Of a DNA stretch of 64,000 nucleotides, positions 26,384 to 34,654 are shown one piece after another. A program made the position numbers and the translations under genes. Source of the DNA: Dyella choica (GTDB taxonomy: Bacteria; Pseudomonadota; Gammaproteobacteria; Xanthomonadales; Rhodanobacteraceae). Position 1 is the stretch's first letter, and each line of letters begins with the position of its first letter. The DNA is taken from NCBI RefSeq assembly GCF_003977665.1, contig NZ_RYYV01000003.1, forward strand, positions 186,001 to 250,000, read 5' to 3'. The notes under the pieces were generated by a model. It had not been told where the DNA came from, did no database searches, and worked only from the letters and a program-made list of their open reading frames with translations.

Positions 26384-27352
26384 TCATTCGGAAGGGTTGT
26401 TGGGTAAAGAGATACCCCAGGTGTCCGTGACGTTTCCGCCCAGACGCCATTCGCTGAATGGCCGGCGCGGCGCGATCAAGGAAGGAAGCCGCTTATCTTT
26501 GGTGTGGGCGTAGTAGGGCTCCATCCACGACAGTTCGTCCTGGAATGTCCAAGGGAACAAGTTCTGCTTGACCGGCGTGATCTTGGCAAAGCTCGCCGGA
26601 TCGCGTACCGCATCGATCACCAGATTCGCCAGGCGCGCGATGGCATGGTCGTTTTCCCGGTAAAGATCGATGTTGCGCCGCTGGACGAGTTCGGCCGTGA
26701 ACACCAGCGGCAGCAAGGCGAAGGTGTGGTAGTGCAGGGCACGGTCGCCGCGCTTCACTTCCCGTTCCAGGGAGCCGTCCGCGCGGATGTCATGGATGCC
26801 TTCACGTACACGCAATAGCCCCGAGTCGATGAGGTCGGAATGATTGGTCACCGTTCCGATCGCCACCAGGTTCAAACCGGCCCAGTAGACCAGGTTGTTG
26901 TGCAGATGATTGATGGCTTCCGCATCGCGGGTTGCGATGGCAATGCGTTCCAGCCATGGGTCGATCTGCGCGAACTTATCGGCATGGGCCGCCTTGACCT
27001 CATTGGGCATGCGCAGGATCACCAACGCAAAATCGGTGCCCGCCCAGGAACGCTCGTAATAGCCCTGGTAGCCGGTGATGGGGCCCATCAGCGCATTGCC
27101 GCGGGCCCATGCCGTCAGTAGATCCACGGTGCAAGACCACTGGCCGTTATCGGCCGACTTGTTGAGCTGGGCAATGAAATTGCGCATGGGCTGCACAGCG
27201 CGTGCATAGCCTGCTGCGTCATCGTAGAAACCGGGTGGATCGATGCTTTTTACGGGTGCCGGCACTTCGCATGCGTTGGCCGTACGCGTGGTCATCAAAG
27301 TCATGCTCGTGAGCACGAGCGCAACTACGATTTGCAACACTCTCCGATACAT
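26384..27352 (-). CDS. Alginate lyase family protein (PL5-like)
   Basis: A 322-residue secreted protein with signal peptide MYRRVLQIVVALVLTSMTLM. The mature part resembles mannuronate lyase AlgL: YYERSWAGTDFALVILR, then AINHLHNNLVYWAGLNLV (the Asn-Asn-x-x-Tyr-Trp area corresponding to the NNHRYW catalytic block) and LHYHTFALLPLVF. In the usual AlgL site the His follows NN directly; here it is LHNNLVYW, so the exact catalytic His should be checked. No other alginate synthesis genes are near, so it may be a degradative enzyme. An upstream frame overlapping the RhtA gene is not used; the ATG at 27352 begins the signal peptide. Confidence 0.75.
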   Translation of the reverse strand: MYRRVLQIVVALVLTSMTLMTTRTANACEVPAPVKSIDPPGFYDDAAGYARAVQPMRNFIAQLNKSADNGQWSCTVDLLTAWARGNALMGPITGYQGYYERSWAGTDFALVILRMPNEVKAAHADKFAQIDPWLERIAIATRDAEAINHLHNNLVYWAGLNLVAIGTVTNHSDLIDSGLLRVREGIHDIRADGSLEREVKRGDRALHYHTFALLPLVFTAELVQRRNIDLYRENDHAIARLANLVIDAVRDPASFAKITPVKQNLFPWTFQDELSWMEPYYAHTKDKRLPSLIAPRRPFSEWRLGGNVTDTWGISLPNNPSE

Positions 27353-27381
27353 AGACAATCCTTCGATGGGGGGGGGATGGT

Positions 27382-28284
27382 TCAGGGCAATACGGGTTCT
27401 ACGATGGTTTGACGCGCGCTCAGCACCGTTCCGGCGGATGCCACGATGATCGCCGCAATCGCAAACCACTGCAGCCAGCTGAGGTGTTCCTTGAGGAAGA
27501 TCATGCCGGCCAAGGCGGCAAAGGCCGGTTCCAGGCTCAGCAGTGTGCCGAAAGTGCGCGTGGGCAGGCGTGTCATGGCCATCATTTCCAGCGTATAGGG
27601 CAGAGCTGAACTGAGTATGGCTATGCCCAGCGCGGGCAGCAGCAGGCCGGGCAAGAACAGGGCATGGCCGGCGTGTGCCAGGCCGATCGGGAAAGTGACC
27701 AGCGCAGCCACCGAAGTACCCCATGCCACCGCATCGGTGCCGTAAGCCGCGCCGGCCTTCTGCCCCAGCACGATATAAAAAGCCCAACCGACGCCCGCCG
27801 CCAGCGCGTAGCCCACGCCAATCGGGTCAAGCCGCGTCGGCGCATTGCCCGGCGGCAGCAATAGCAACAGGCCCGCCACCACCAGGCCGATCCACACCAC
27901 GTCCAGCCAGCGACGTGAATGAAACAACGCCAGCGCCAGCGGCCCGGTGAACTCCACCGCCACCGCAATGCCCAGCGGTATGCGCTGCAGCGCCATGTAA
28001 AAGACGAGGTTCATCAGGCCGATGGACAAGCCGTAGCCCCACAGCACGAGCGGGTTGCCTGCCGTGCGCCGCGATCGCCACGGCCGCCGCAGCACCAGCA
28101 GGATCAAGGCGCCCAGGACCAGGCGAAAAGCGGTGGCGCCTTCTGCGCCCACCACCTTGAACAGCGACTTGGCAATGGCCGCACCACATTGATAGGACGC
28201 CATGGCGATCAGCAGGACGCCGACCGCGAACAGAGCGGGGGCGAGCGGGGAAGCGTGCGAGCGTGGCATGCGTGCGAAGGCCAA
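27382..28284 (-). CDS. rhtA: RhtA-like EamA-family exporter
   Basis: A 300-residue inner-membrane protein with ten predicted membrane segments in two EamA repeats. It matches RhtA (threonine/homoserine exporter) along its length: AMASYQCGAAIAKSLF, PLGIAVAVEFTGPLALALF, LPYTLEMMAMTRLPTRTFGT and LSLEPAFAALAGMIFL. Substrate in this organism is inferred from the similarity. It lies upstream of the lyase gene on the same strand with a 29-base gap. Confidence 0.88.
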   Translation of the reverse strand: MAFARMPRSHASPLAPALFAVGVLLIAMASYQCGAAIAKSLFKVVGAEGATAFRLVLGALILLVLRRPWRSRRTAGNPLVLWGYGLSIGLMNLVFYMALQRIPLGIAVAVEFTGPLALALFHSRRWLDVVWIGLVVAGLLLLLPPGNAPTRLDPIGVGYALAAGVGWAFYIVLGQKAGAAYGTDAVAWGTSVAALVTFPIGLAHAGHALFLPGLLLPALGIAILSSALPYTLEMMAMTRLPTRTFGTLLSLEPAFAALAGMIFLKEHLSWLQWFAIAAIIVASAGTVLSARQTIVEPVLP

Positions 28285-28603
28285 TGTCAGCTTGAAAGCA
28301 TCATCATGCCGGTCAAATCAGGCGCGACGATACTCGATGTAAAGACCAAACATCATAAGGTAAGACATAAGTCGGGGGCAGGCCCCGAGCGGGCCGCCGT
28401 GGCCGGAAATCGCCCCCTCGACATCGGCTTGCCCATGGCATAGATTTCGTGTGCGCAGCGATGCGCAAGAACTTGAGGGGATGGCAACACGATAGGGATG
28501 TGCGTGTTCCTCTATCGTGCGAAAAATCTCGTGCATAAACCGCGTGGCAGTATTCGCGTGTCGGCAGTGCGCGAAGGGGCCGCGCCCCAAGTCGGTGACG
28601 ACC

Positions 28604-30793
28604 ATGTCCATGAGCACGATTCGATACGATTCCCAATGGCGTTGGTTTGCCCTGTTGGCGCTGCTGCTGGCGGGCATGACCTGGCAGAGCCCCGTGCATG
28701 CCAGCAGCGACGATTGCGGCAGCACCGCCTACACCATCGACCAGGGCTACTACGTCAGCTGCAGCATGGGCTCGATGGCCTTGCTGTCGCCAGGCAATGA
28801 CACGCGCGTCAACTTGATCCTGCTGATGGCGGATCGGCATGGCGTGTCACCCAAGGCGAAAGCCGGCAGCGACAATCCGCCTTTGTTCGACCTGTCGAAC
28901 CTGCAGGGAACCCTATTTCCCGATGCCGCTCCGAACGTGGTACAGGGTTTCGGCGACGACAGCAGCAGTTGCAATCAGCCGGCGGAAACTGCCTTCGAGG
29001 CCGCATTGAAGGCTGAGGCCAGTGTGCCTTCATCCGAACAAGAGCTGCTGGTTTCGCTGCATCAGGGGCTGACCCATTGCAGCAAGGACGATACCGGCTT
29101 TGAAAAGCGGTTGGCCGCGGCGGTCGACCAGGTTCATTCCGCCACCGGCAAGGCATACCTCAACTATCTGCAGGGCGCAGCAGCTTTTTACGGCTATGCA
29201 CTAAACCAGGCCGTGGCGCACTTCGCGGACCTGACCAAGGCCGATTCCGCCTGGTTGCGTGAAACCTCGTTCTATCTGCTAGGCCGTAGCGCCGTGCGCG
29301 CGGCACAGTTCGATGCCTTCGATGATCAAGGCAGCATGAAACCGGACTGGCGCGCCGATCCGGCGGTAGTGGCCAATGCGCATTCCGCGCTGGATGCCTA
29401 TATCGCCACCTACCCCAAAGGTCTGTATACGGTTTCCGCGCGCGGCCTGAAGCGGCGCATGGATTGGCTGTCCGGTGACCGCTCTCGATTGACTACGGAC
29501 TACGTCGAGGCCATTGCGCAGGACCAAGCCGCGCGTGGCGTCAATGACGCGGACCTGGCGCAGGAGATCGACCGCAAGCTGTTCCAGCTTTACGACAGCG
29601 ATGGCGGGATGCCGACGCCGCACCTGGATACCACCGATCCGACCCTGCTGGCGGTGATCGATCTGTATCGCATGCGCCAGTCGGCGGCAGGGGCTGGCGC
29701 TGATGCCCATCCCCAAACCCTGACCGGCCAGGAGCTGGAAACCCAGCGCCCGCACTTCGCCCATCAGCAGGCGTTGTTCGGCTACCTTGAGGCGATCCAC
29801 GCGTTTTACGTGGACCGCAAACCAGATCAAGTGCTGGACCTGATTCCGGACGAGGCGAGGCAGGCCAGGCTCGATTACGTGCAGTTCAGCCGTCAGATGC
29901 TGCGCGGGATGGCCTTGCAGGCGCAGCACGACGCGCACGCGCGCGACCAGTTCGTGAACATGCTGCCGGGTGCCGCGGCGCCGTTCCAGCGCTCGGCGCT
30001 GGAACTGGCGATTGCGCTGATCGACGAGCATGCCGGCCAGGTATCGCAGCTGTTCGAGGCCGATTCGCCCGTGCGCAATCCGGCCATTCGGGGCATCGAG
30101 CTGAGTTACGTTGCCGATGCGCCGCTGCTGCGCAAGCAGGCGCAGGATGCCCATGCGCCGGACTACGAGCGGGAAACGGCGTTGTACGTGCTGTTGTACA
30201 AGGAGCTCACGCGCGGATTTTATGCCGACTTTTTGCGTGACAAGGCCTTGATTCCGGCCAACGCGAGTACAGCGGATGACGACATCACGGTCTATCGCTT
30301 TGCTCCTTCGCCGTCGTCTGATCCTGCCGCCGAGAATAAGCCGCACCAGCCGCTGGGCGTGTTCCTGATCGGCGCGAAGGATGAAGAGCACTACGCTTGC
30401 CCGGCCTTGCAAGACGTCGCAACGGCTTTGGCCAAGGACGTCGACGACATCCGGGCCAGGATGTGCCTGGCCGAATTTCTGCGCGTGCAAAGTTTCGATG
30501 GTTTTACGCTGGACGCCGGGATGTCCAGCGGACTGGGTAGTGGTCACAGTCTGTTTCCGGGCAAGCCGTATTCGCGGCTGGAGGTTTACAAGAGCGTGAT
30601 CGCCGATGCCAAGGCGAAGCCCGAAGACAAGGGTTATGCGCTGTATCGCGCCATCAACTGCTACGCGCCCTCGGGCAATAACAGTTGCGGTGGAGTGGAA
30701 GTGCCTTCGGCGCAGCGCAAGGCCTGGTTCCAGCAATTGAAAAAGGACTACCCAGGCTCGTCCTGGGCCGGAGCCTTGAGCTACTACTGGTAA
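28604..30793 (+). CDS. Large secreted helical-repeat protein of unknown function
   Basis: A 729-residue protein with a signal peptide (WFALLALLLAGMTWQSPVHAS). Most of the mature part looks alpha-helical with TPR-like spacing (for example TGKAYLNYLQGAAAFYGYAL and WLRETSFYLLGRSAVRAAQ). It has scattered Cys, including pairs near the N-terminus (DDCGSTAY and YVSCSMGS) and C-terminus, which suit a periplasmic protein with disulphides. The start may be ATG 28604 or 28610; a longer frame from 28517 adds residues before the signal peptide. The DUF3142 gene follows by 6 bases, so the two probably form an operon. Function unknown. Confidence 0.75.
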   Translation: MSMSTIRYDSQWRWFALLALLLAGMTWQSPVHASSDDCGSTAYTIDQGYYVSCSMGSMALLSPGNDTRVNLILLMADRHGVSPKAKAGSDNPPLFDLSNLQGTLFPDAAPNVVQGFGDDSSSCNQPAETAFEAALKAEASVPSSEQELLVSLHQGLTHCSKDDTGFEKRLAAAVDQVHSATGKAYLNYLQGAAAFYGYALNQAVAHFADLTKADSAWLRETSFYLLGRSAVRAAQFDAFDDQGSMKPDWRADPAVVANAHSALDAYIATYPKGLYTVSARGLKRRMDWLSGDRSRLTTDYVEAIAQDQAARGVNDADLAQEIDRKLFQLYDSDGGMPTPHLDTTDPTLLAVIDLYRMRQSAAGAGADAHPQTLTGQELETQRPHFAHQQALFGYLEAIHAFYVDRKPDQVLDLIPDEARQARLDYVQFSRQMLRGMALQAQHDAHARDQFVNMLPGAAAPFQRSALELAIALIDEHAGQVSQLFEADSPVRNPAIRGIELSYVADAPLLRKQAQDAHAPDYERETALYVLLYKELTRGFYADFLRDKALIPANASTADDDITVYRFAPSPSSDPAAENKPHQPLGVFLIGAKDEEHYACPALQDVATALAKDVDDIRARMCLAEFLRVQSFDGFTLDAGMSSGLGSGHSLFPGKPYSRLEVYKSVIADAKAKPEDKGYALYRAINCYAPSGNNSCGGVEVPSAQRKAWFQQLKKDYPGSSWAGALSYYW

Positions 30794-30799
30794 CCGCTC

Positions 30800-31525
30800 T
30801 TGCGTTGGCTGTCAGCAGCGCTCCTCGCGTGCCTGCTTGGCTGCGGCCAGGCAGGCCAGTCGGTGGAGATCGTCGATGCCAGCCGATATGACGCGTTTTG
30901 GCTATGGGCGGGCGTGCAATCGCAGCCGGTGTTGCAGCAGGCCAAACGTTTGTATCTGTTGCAGGCGGAAGTCAGGTCGGGGCAGCCTACGCGGCTGGTT
31001 GCGCAACGCCCGGCCATGCCGCACGTCAAGAGTGCGGAATTGTGGATGGTGGTGCGTGTGGATACCTTGCAATGGTCGCCGCCCATTTACGCAGCTGTAC
31101 TCGCCTCGCTTGCACAATGGCGGCGTGCAGGCAATCGCGTGGCGGGCATCCAGATCGACTTCGATGCCCGCACGCATCACCTGCAGGAGTACGCCGCCTT
31201 TCTTGCCGACCTGCGTCAGCGCCTGCCAGCGGATTGCCGGCTGAGCATCACCGGCTTGCTGGACTGGAGCAGCCATGGCGATCCGGAGGGTCTCAATGCC
31301 TTGGCCGGCGTGGTGGATGAAGTGGTATTACAGATCTATCAGGGGCGGCGCGTGATTCCAGGCTATGCCACGTATCTGGCGCGACTGGGACGGCTGCATA
31401 TTCCGTTCCGGATCGGTTTGCTGCAGGGGGGTGAATGGCAGGCGCCGGCGGCTTTGGCATCGAATCCCTATTTCCGGGGTTACGTCGTATTCCTGCTCAA
31501 CCCCTATTCAAGGGGAGAAACATGA
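30800..31525 (+). CDS. DUF3142 domain protein
   Basis: A 241-residue protein starting with TTG six bases after the previous gene. It has a short hydrophobic N-terminus with a possible lipobox (ALLACLLGCGQ), then the DUF3142 pattern: YDAFWLWAGV, QAKRLYLLQAEV, GIQIDFDARTHHLQEYAAFL and DEVVLQIYQGRR, consistent with a TIM-barrel glycosidase-like fold. The role is unknown. Partnership with the upstream helical-repeat protein is suggested by the tight spacing. Confidence 0.75.
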   Translation: MRWLSAALLACLLGCGQAGQSVEIVDASRYDAFWLWAGVQSQPVLQQAKRLYLLQAEVRSGQPTRLVAQRPAMPHVKSAELWMVVRVDTLQWSPPIYAAVLASLAQWRRAGNRVAGIQIDFDARTHHLQEYAAFLADLRQRLPADCRLSITGLLDWSSHGDPEGLNALAGVVDEVVLQIYQGRRVIPGYATYLARLGRLHIPFRIGLLQGGEWQAPAALASNPYFRGYVVFLLNPYSRGET

Positions 31526-31754
31526 AGACTCTTAATTAGCGTCGAACTTCAGTTGTACGTTGCCGTCATCCCAGCTTTCGTGGATACCTTGGCGACCGTG
31601 CGCTTGGAATATCCTCCACAGCAACAGGCCAGGTGGGCGCTGGTGGTCAAGCAAATGGCCGACTCACTGCGTCTTGGGCTGGGACCGACGTATGAACAAG
31701 CGCGCTGATGCCAACGAAAACGAGGGTAGCCATCATGCGATCCGAATACCGACC

Positions 31755-32330
31755 ATGGCGGCCATGAAATCGCTCGCATGGCTGGCTGCAGGCTTGCTGG
31801 TGTCGTGGGCTGGGCAAGCCCAGGCCGCTGACGCTGCTGAAATCTGCACTGCGCGACTTGCGGACGTGAAGCAGCCCCTGAAGTTCGAGGATTTTCCGGT
31901 GCCTCGCGCCAGCTCCTCGCCGATCACCGCGCCGCGCCTGGATTCACCTGAAGCACGCCGCTACCGGACGGTGATACGGGAAGGGACGGCCAGTGGGCCG
32001 AATTTTGCGGGGCATTTCGCCGTGGTGGCCTGGGGCTGCGGCTCTTCGTGCAGTGAGCGGGCCATCGTCGATACGCAAACAGGCCAGGTCTTCTTCGATC
32101 GGCGCCTGCGCGATCTCGATACCACCCAGGCCGACGCCAATGGCGATCGCGACGAGCAGTTCCCGGCTTACTTCAGCTTGTCGAGTCGGCTGCTGGTCAT
32201 TGTTGGGGCGCCGAACGAGGATGAGTCACACGATGGCGTTGCTTTTTACGAATGGACTGGCAGCCAGTTGAAGCTGCTGCGTTTCGTACCGCGCTTGCAG
32301 GCCTGTGTCCGGCAACCTGTCAGCGAATGA
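31755..32330 (+). CDS. Small secreted hypothetical protein with GCGSSC motif
   Basis: A 191-residue protein with signal peptide MAAMKSLAWLAAGLLVSWAG ending near AQA. The mature part has NFAGHFAVVAWGCGSSCSERAIVDTQTGQVFFD, a pattern of a Xanthomonadales/Burkholderiales family of unknown role that I know only as hypothetical. The start may be ATG 31755 or 31764; the frame extends upstream to 31560 without a plausible start context. Confidence 0.65.
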   Translation: MAAMKSLAWLAAGLLVSWAGQAQAADAAEICTARLADVKQPLKFEDFPVPRASSSPITAPRLDSPEARRYRTVIREGTASGPNFAGHFAVVAWGCGSSCSERAIVDTQTGQVFFDRRLRDLDTTQADANGDRDEQFPAYFSLSSRLLVIVGAPNEDESHDGVAFYEWTGSQLKLLRFVPRLQACVRQPVSE

Positions 32331-32455
32331 CGGCCATAAGCAAGCGGACCGCGGTTTGACTCGTAAGAAAAAAAGTGGGCTGCCGGCTGTTGTTGATGAA
32401 TGAGTATGGGTTGTGATGCCCGATCCGACGTCATTCAAACGCGAGGAGAAAGACC

Positions 32456-33445
32456 ATGCCGAAACATCGCCATGTCTGCGCCACAACGTTCCTTCGTTTA
32501 CTGGTGCCGCTCATCCCGTTGGCCTTCGCCGCTGCCGCTGGCGCGGCCGATTCCGCCGTTGAACCGCCGACGTGTTCGGCAACGGGTACGCCACCGATGC
32601 AAACCGTCGCGCCGGTGACCAAGCGACCAGTTTGCACGGATGGCCGGGTGCTGTCGTTCGATCAAAACGCAGTGACGCGCTACGCCTGTTTCAACTTACC
32701 GGCACATGCCGTCGCTGGCGCATCCCAATGGCCGATGATCGTGTACCTGCATGGCTCGATGACCAATCCCGACAGCTTGTATCGGGACGGCGGCGCGCTG
32801 TTCGAATTGAGCCGCGATTACCCACTGTCAACGCACGCCGACAGCAAAGGGTTCATCCTGCTGGCGCCGGAAGGCCGGCGTGCGCAGGCATGGGCATCGG
32901 ACGGTCCGCATACGGGAACGGGCTTCCATTGGGACGAGTGGCAGCGTGACCCAACGACGAACCTTGATGTGCAAGCGATTGACCATTTCATCGACCAGGC
33001 GGTGGCGACGGGCCTGGTCGATACCAAGCAGATCTATGTGTTCGGCTGGAGCAACGGCGCAGATATGGCAGTGCTGTATGGCGCATGGCGTGCTGAGCGC
33101 ATCGCGGCGGTAGGCCAGTATGCCGGCACTGATCCATGGCAGCGTACGCCTTGCCCCGTAGCCATGCCATCGGGCCGGCAGGTGCCGCTCACGCTGTTGC
33201 GAAACATGTGTGATGCACTCGCCACGTGTGGCGAAACCAGTAGCTGGAGCAACACGCTGCAGCAACAGAATTGGCCATTTCGCCGCGTCAATCTGAGTTG
33301 GAACGGCAAGGATGCCGGGCCGGGCGCGCAATGCGCTCAAACGTGCGGGAAAGCACATGGCCTGTACGAGCATGTTCGTTGGCCACAGAAGGACGTGCTG
33401 GCTACCGAGATGCTGGAGTTCTTCAAGGCGAATCCCTTACCTTGA
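32456..33445 (+). CDS. Secreted alpha/beta-hydrolase (PHB depolymerase/feruloyl esterase-like)
   Basis: A 329-residue secreted protein (signal peptide through about residue 30, AAAAGAADS). It has IVYLHGSMTNP (oxyanion hole), ILLAPEGRRAQAWAS, then YVFGWSNGADMAV with nucleophile Ser in GWSNG, the pattern of LpqC/PHB-depolymerase-like esterases. A C-terminal KAHGLYEHVRWP supplies the likely catalytic His. Six Cys suggest disulphides. Substrate not identifiable from sequence. Confidence 0.8.
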   Translation: MPKHRHVCATTFLRLLVPLIPLAFAAAAGAADSAVEPPTCSATGTPPMQTVAPVTKRPVCTDGRVLSFDQNAVTRYACFNLPAHAVAGASQWPMIVYLHGSMTNPDSLYRDGGALFELSRDYPLSTHADSKGFILLAPEGRRAQAWASDGPHTGTGFHWDEWQRDPTTNLDVQAIDHFIDQAVATGLVDTKQIYVFGWSNGADMAVLYGAWRAERIAAVGQYAGTDPWQRTPCPVAMPSGRQVPLTLLRNMCDALATCGETSSWSNTLQQQNWPFRRVNLSWNGKDAGPGAQCAQTCGKAHGLYEHVRWPQKDVLATEMLEFFKANPLP

Positions 33446-33480
33446 ATGGCTGACGCGCTGAACGTGTTAAGAGGTAATGT

Positions 33481-33996
33481 ATGCCGATAAACAAAGGCGA
33501 TGCCTTCAAGGGTAGGGACGTGTACGTCGACCATCCCTTTGAAGAGGTTCTGTTTCGATGGGATCATGCGACAAAGCAGCCGTACATCCTTCATCCCTTG
33601 CGGCTGATGCTGAAGTCTTCGGGAGAGAACGAGCGGATCGTGGCGGTCTTGCACGACGTCGTGGAGGATGGGGGAGTATCCCTGGATGAACTTGCAGGCT
33701 GCGGATTTTATGCAGGTCCGGTGGATAAGCCCGTTGTTGTAGTAGACAAGAACGGCAATGCCATTCCCGTGGATACTGGGCAATCGGTCAATGCATCTCC
33801 ATATGGCGATTTTCAGCAGGTGATTGGTACTGACTCTAAGCCCACGGGTGATCGGCTTGATCGAGGCGGGCATCCGAATCAGCGCGACCCGCAAGCGCGA
33901 GCCCCCTATGCACACAGACCGGGCGTTACCGATCCCAATGGAAATCCGCATCTGCCGATAAATCCACCTGCCCCTCCGGTAAACGCGGGTGGTTGA
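33481..33996 (+). CDS. Chimeric ORF: RelA/SpoT-type HD start fused to polymorphic-toxin tail
   Basis: A 171-residue open frame. Residues 25-75 (KQPYILHPLRLMLKSSG, then ERIVAVLHDVVEDGGVSLDEL) match the start of small HD hydrolases of the ppGpp-hydrolase type, including the HD of LHDVVED. After residue 77 the homology stops and the rest (KPVVVVDKNGNAIPVDTG, GDRLDRGGHPNQRDPQA, PGVTDPNGNPHLPI, ending in a Pro-rich tail) resembles the C-terminal tail of a polymorphic toxin. The HD domain is too short to be complete. It looks like an in-frame recombination scar. An immunity-like gene starts one base after its stop. Confidence 0.65.
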   Translation: MPINKGDAFKGRDVYVDHPFEEVLFRWDHATKQPYILHPLRLMLKSSGENERIVAVLHDVVEDGGVSLDELAGCGFYAGPVDKPVVVVDKNGNAIPVDTGQSVNASPYGDFQQVIGTDSKPTGDRLDRGGHPNQRDPQARAPYAHRPGVTDPNGNPHLPINPPAPPVNAGG

Positions 33997-33997
33997 C

Positions 33998-34210
33998 ATG
34001 TCAAAGTTCACTTACAACGACATTGTCAGCGTGCGGGTGAATGATGGCGCTGATTCCCCGAGGAAAGCTTGGGTGGTTGGGATATTTGAAAAGAGGCCGC
34101 AGCAGGGGACTTACTTTGATAAGTTTCCGCCTGGAGTCGTCTATACGGTTGAATTTGAAGACGGCTCTTCAACGCAGTTCCATGAGGACGATTTGCAGCT
34201 ATGGGACTAA
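33998..34210 (+). CDS. Small immunity-like protein
   Basis: A 70-residue protein (MSKFTYNDIVSVRV...), probably a small beta-barrel, ending VEFEDGSSTQFHEDDLQLWD. The ATG lies in TGACATG directly after the preceding stop, the usual toxin-immunity layout. A GTG start nine bases earlier is possible but would overlap. I do not recognise a named family; the immunity role is inferred from position and size. Confidence 0.6.
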   Translation: MSKFTYNDIVSVRVNDGADSPRKAWVVGIFEKRPQQGTYFDKFPPGVVYTVEFEDGSSTQFHEDDLQLWD

Positions 34211-34383
34211 TTCGGCTGCGCTGATCAGACCGAAGTGCTCTGGTTCCGTCAGGGTGGGATGGAAATCCGCGCTATCGGGGCATTCTTGATGTCACACGCA
34301 ATGCTCGCGTCGAAGTTGGGTGGCTGAGGTCGCCCCGGCTGACCAAGCTTGTCGCGTCCCATTTCTGCAGGCGCTGTGAAATG

Positions 34384-34414
34384 AAAAAGGCCAGCGACTG
34401 AATCGCTGGCCTTT
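34384..34414 (-). terminator. Rho-independent terminator of tRNA-Leu
   Basis: AAAGGCCAGCGA pairs with TCGCTGGCCTTT around CTGAA; on the minus strand a run of T follows. It lies seven bases past the tRNA. Confidence 0.85.
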
Positions 34415-34420
34415 CAAATC

Positions 34421-34505
<85 letters not shown>

Positions 34506-34654
34506 AGGTGTCGCGTTGCTTTTCGAGCTGTGCGAGCCGCGTAGATTAGGAGGCGATGGACATGTTGTCAACTATTTCTTCATCTTCACAGCGGAAGCCG
34601 TGTGGGCTGCATCTAACCATTTATTGAATGCCTGCCCAGAGGCGATACTAGGGC

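Noticed and set aside
29279-30736. 485-codon minus-strand frame over the secreted helical-repeat gene
   Set aside because: The plus frame has a signal peptide and a downstream partner; the minus frame shows no recognisable domain.
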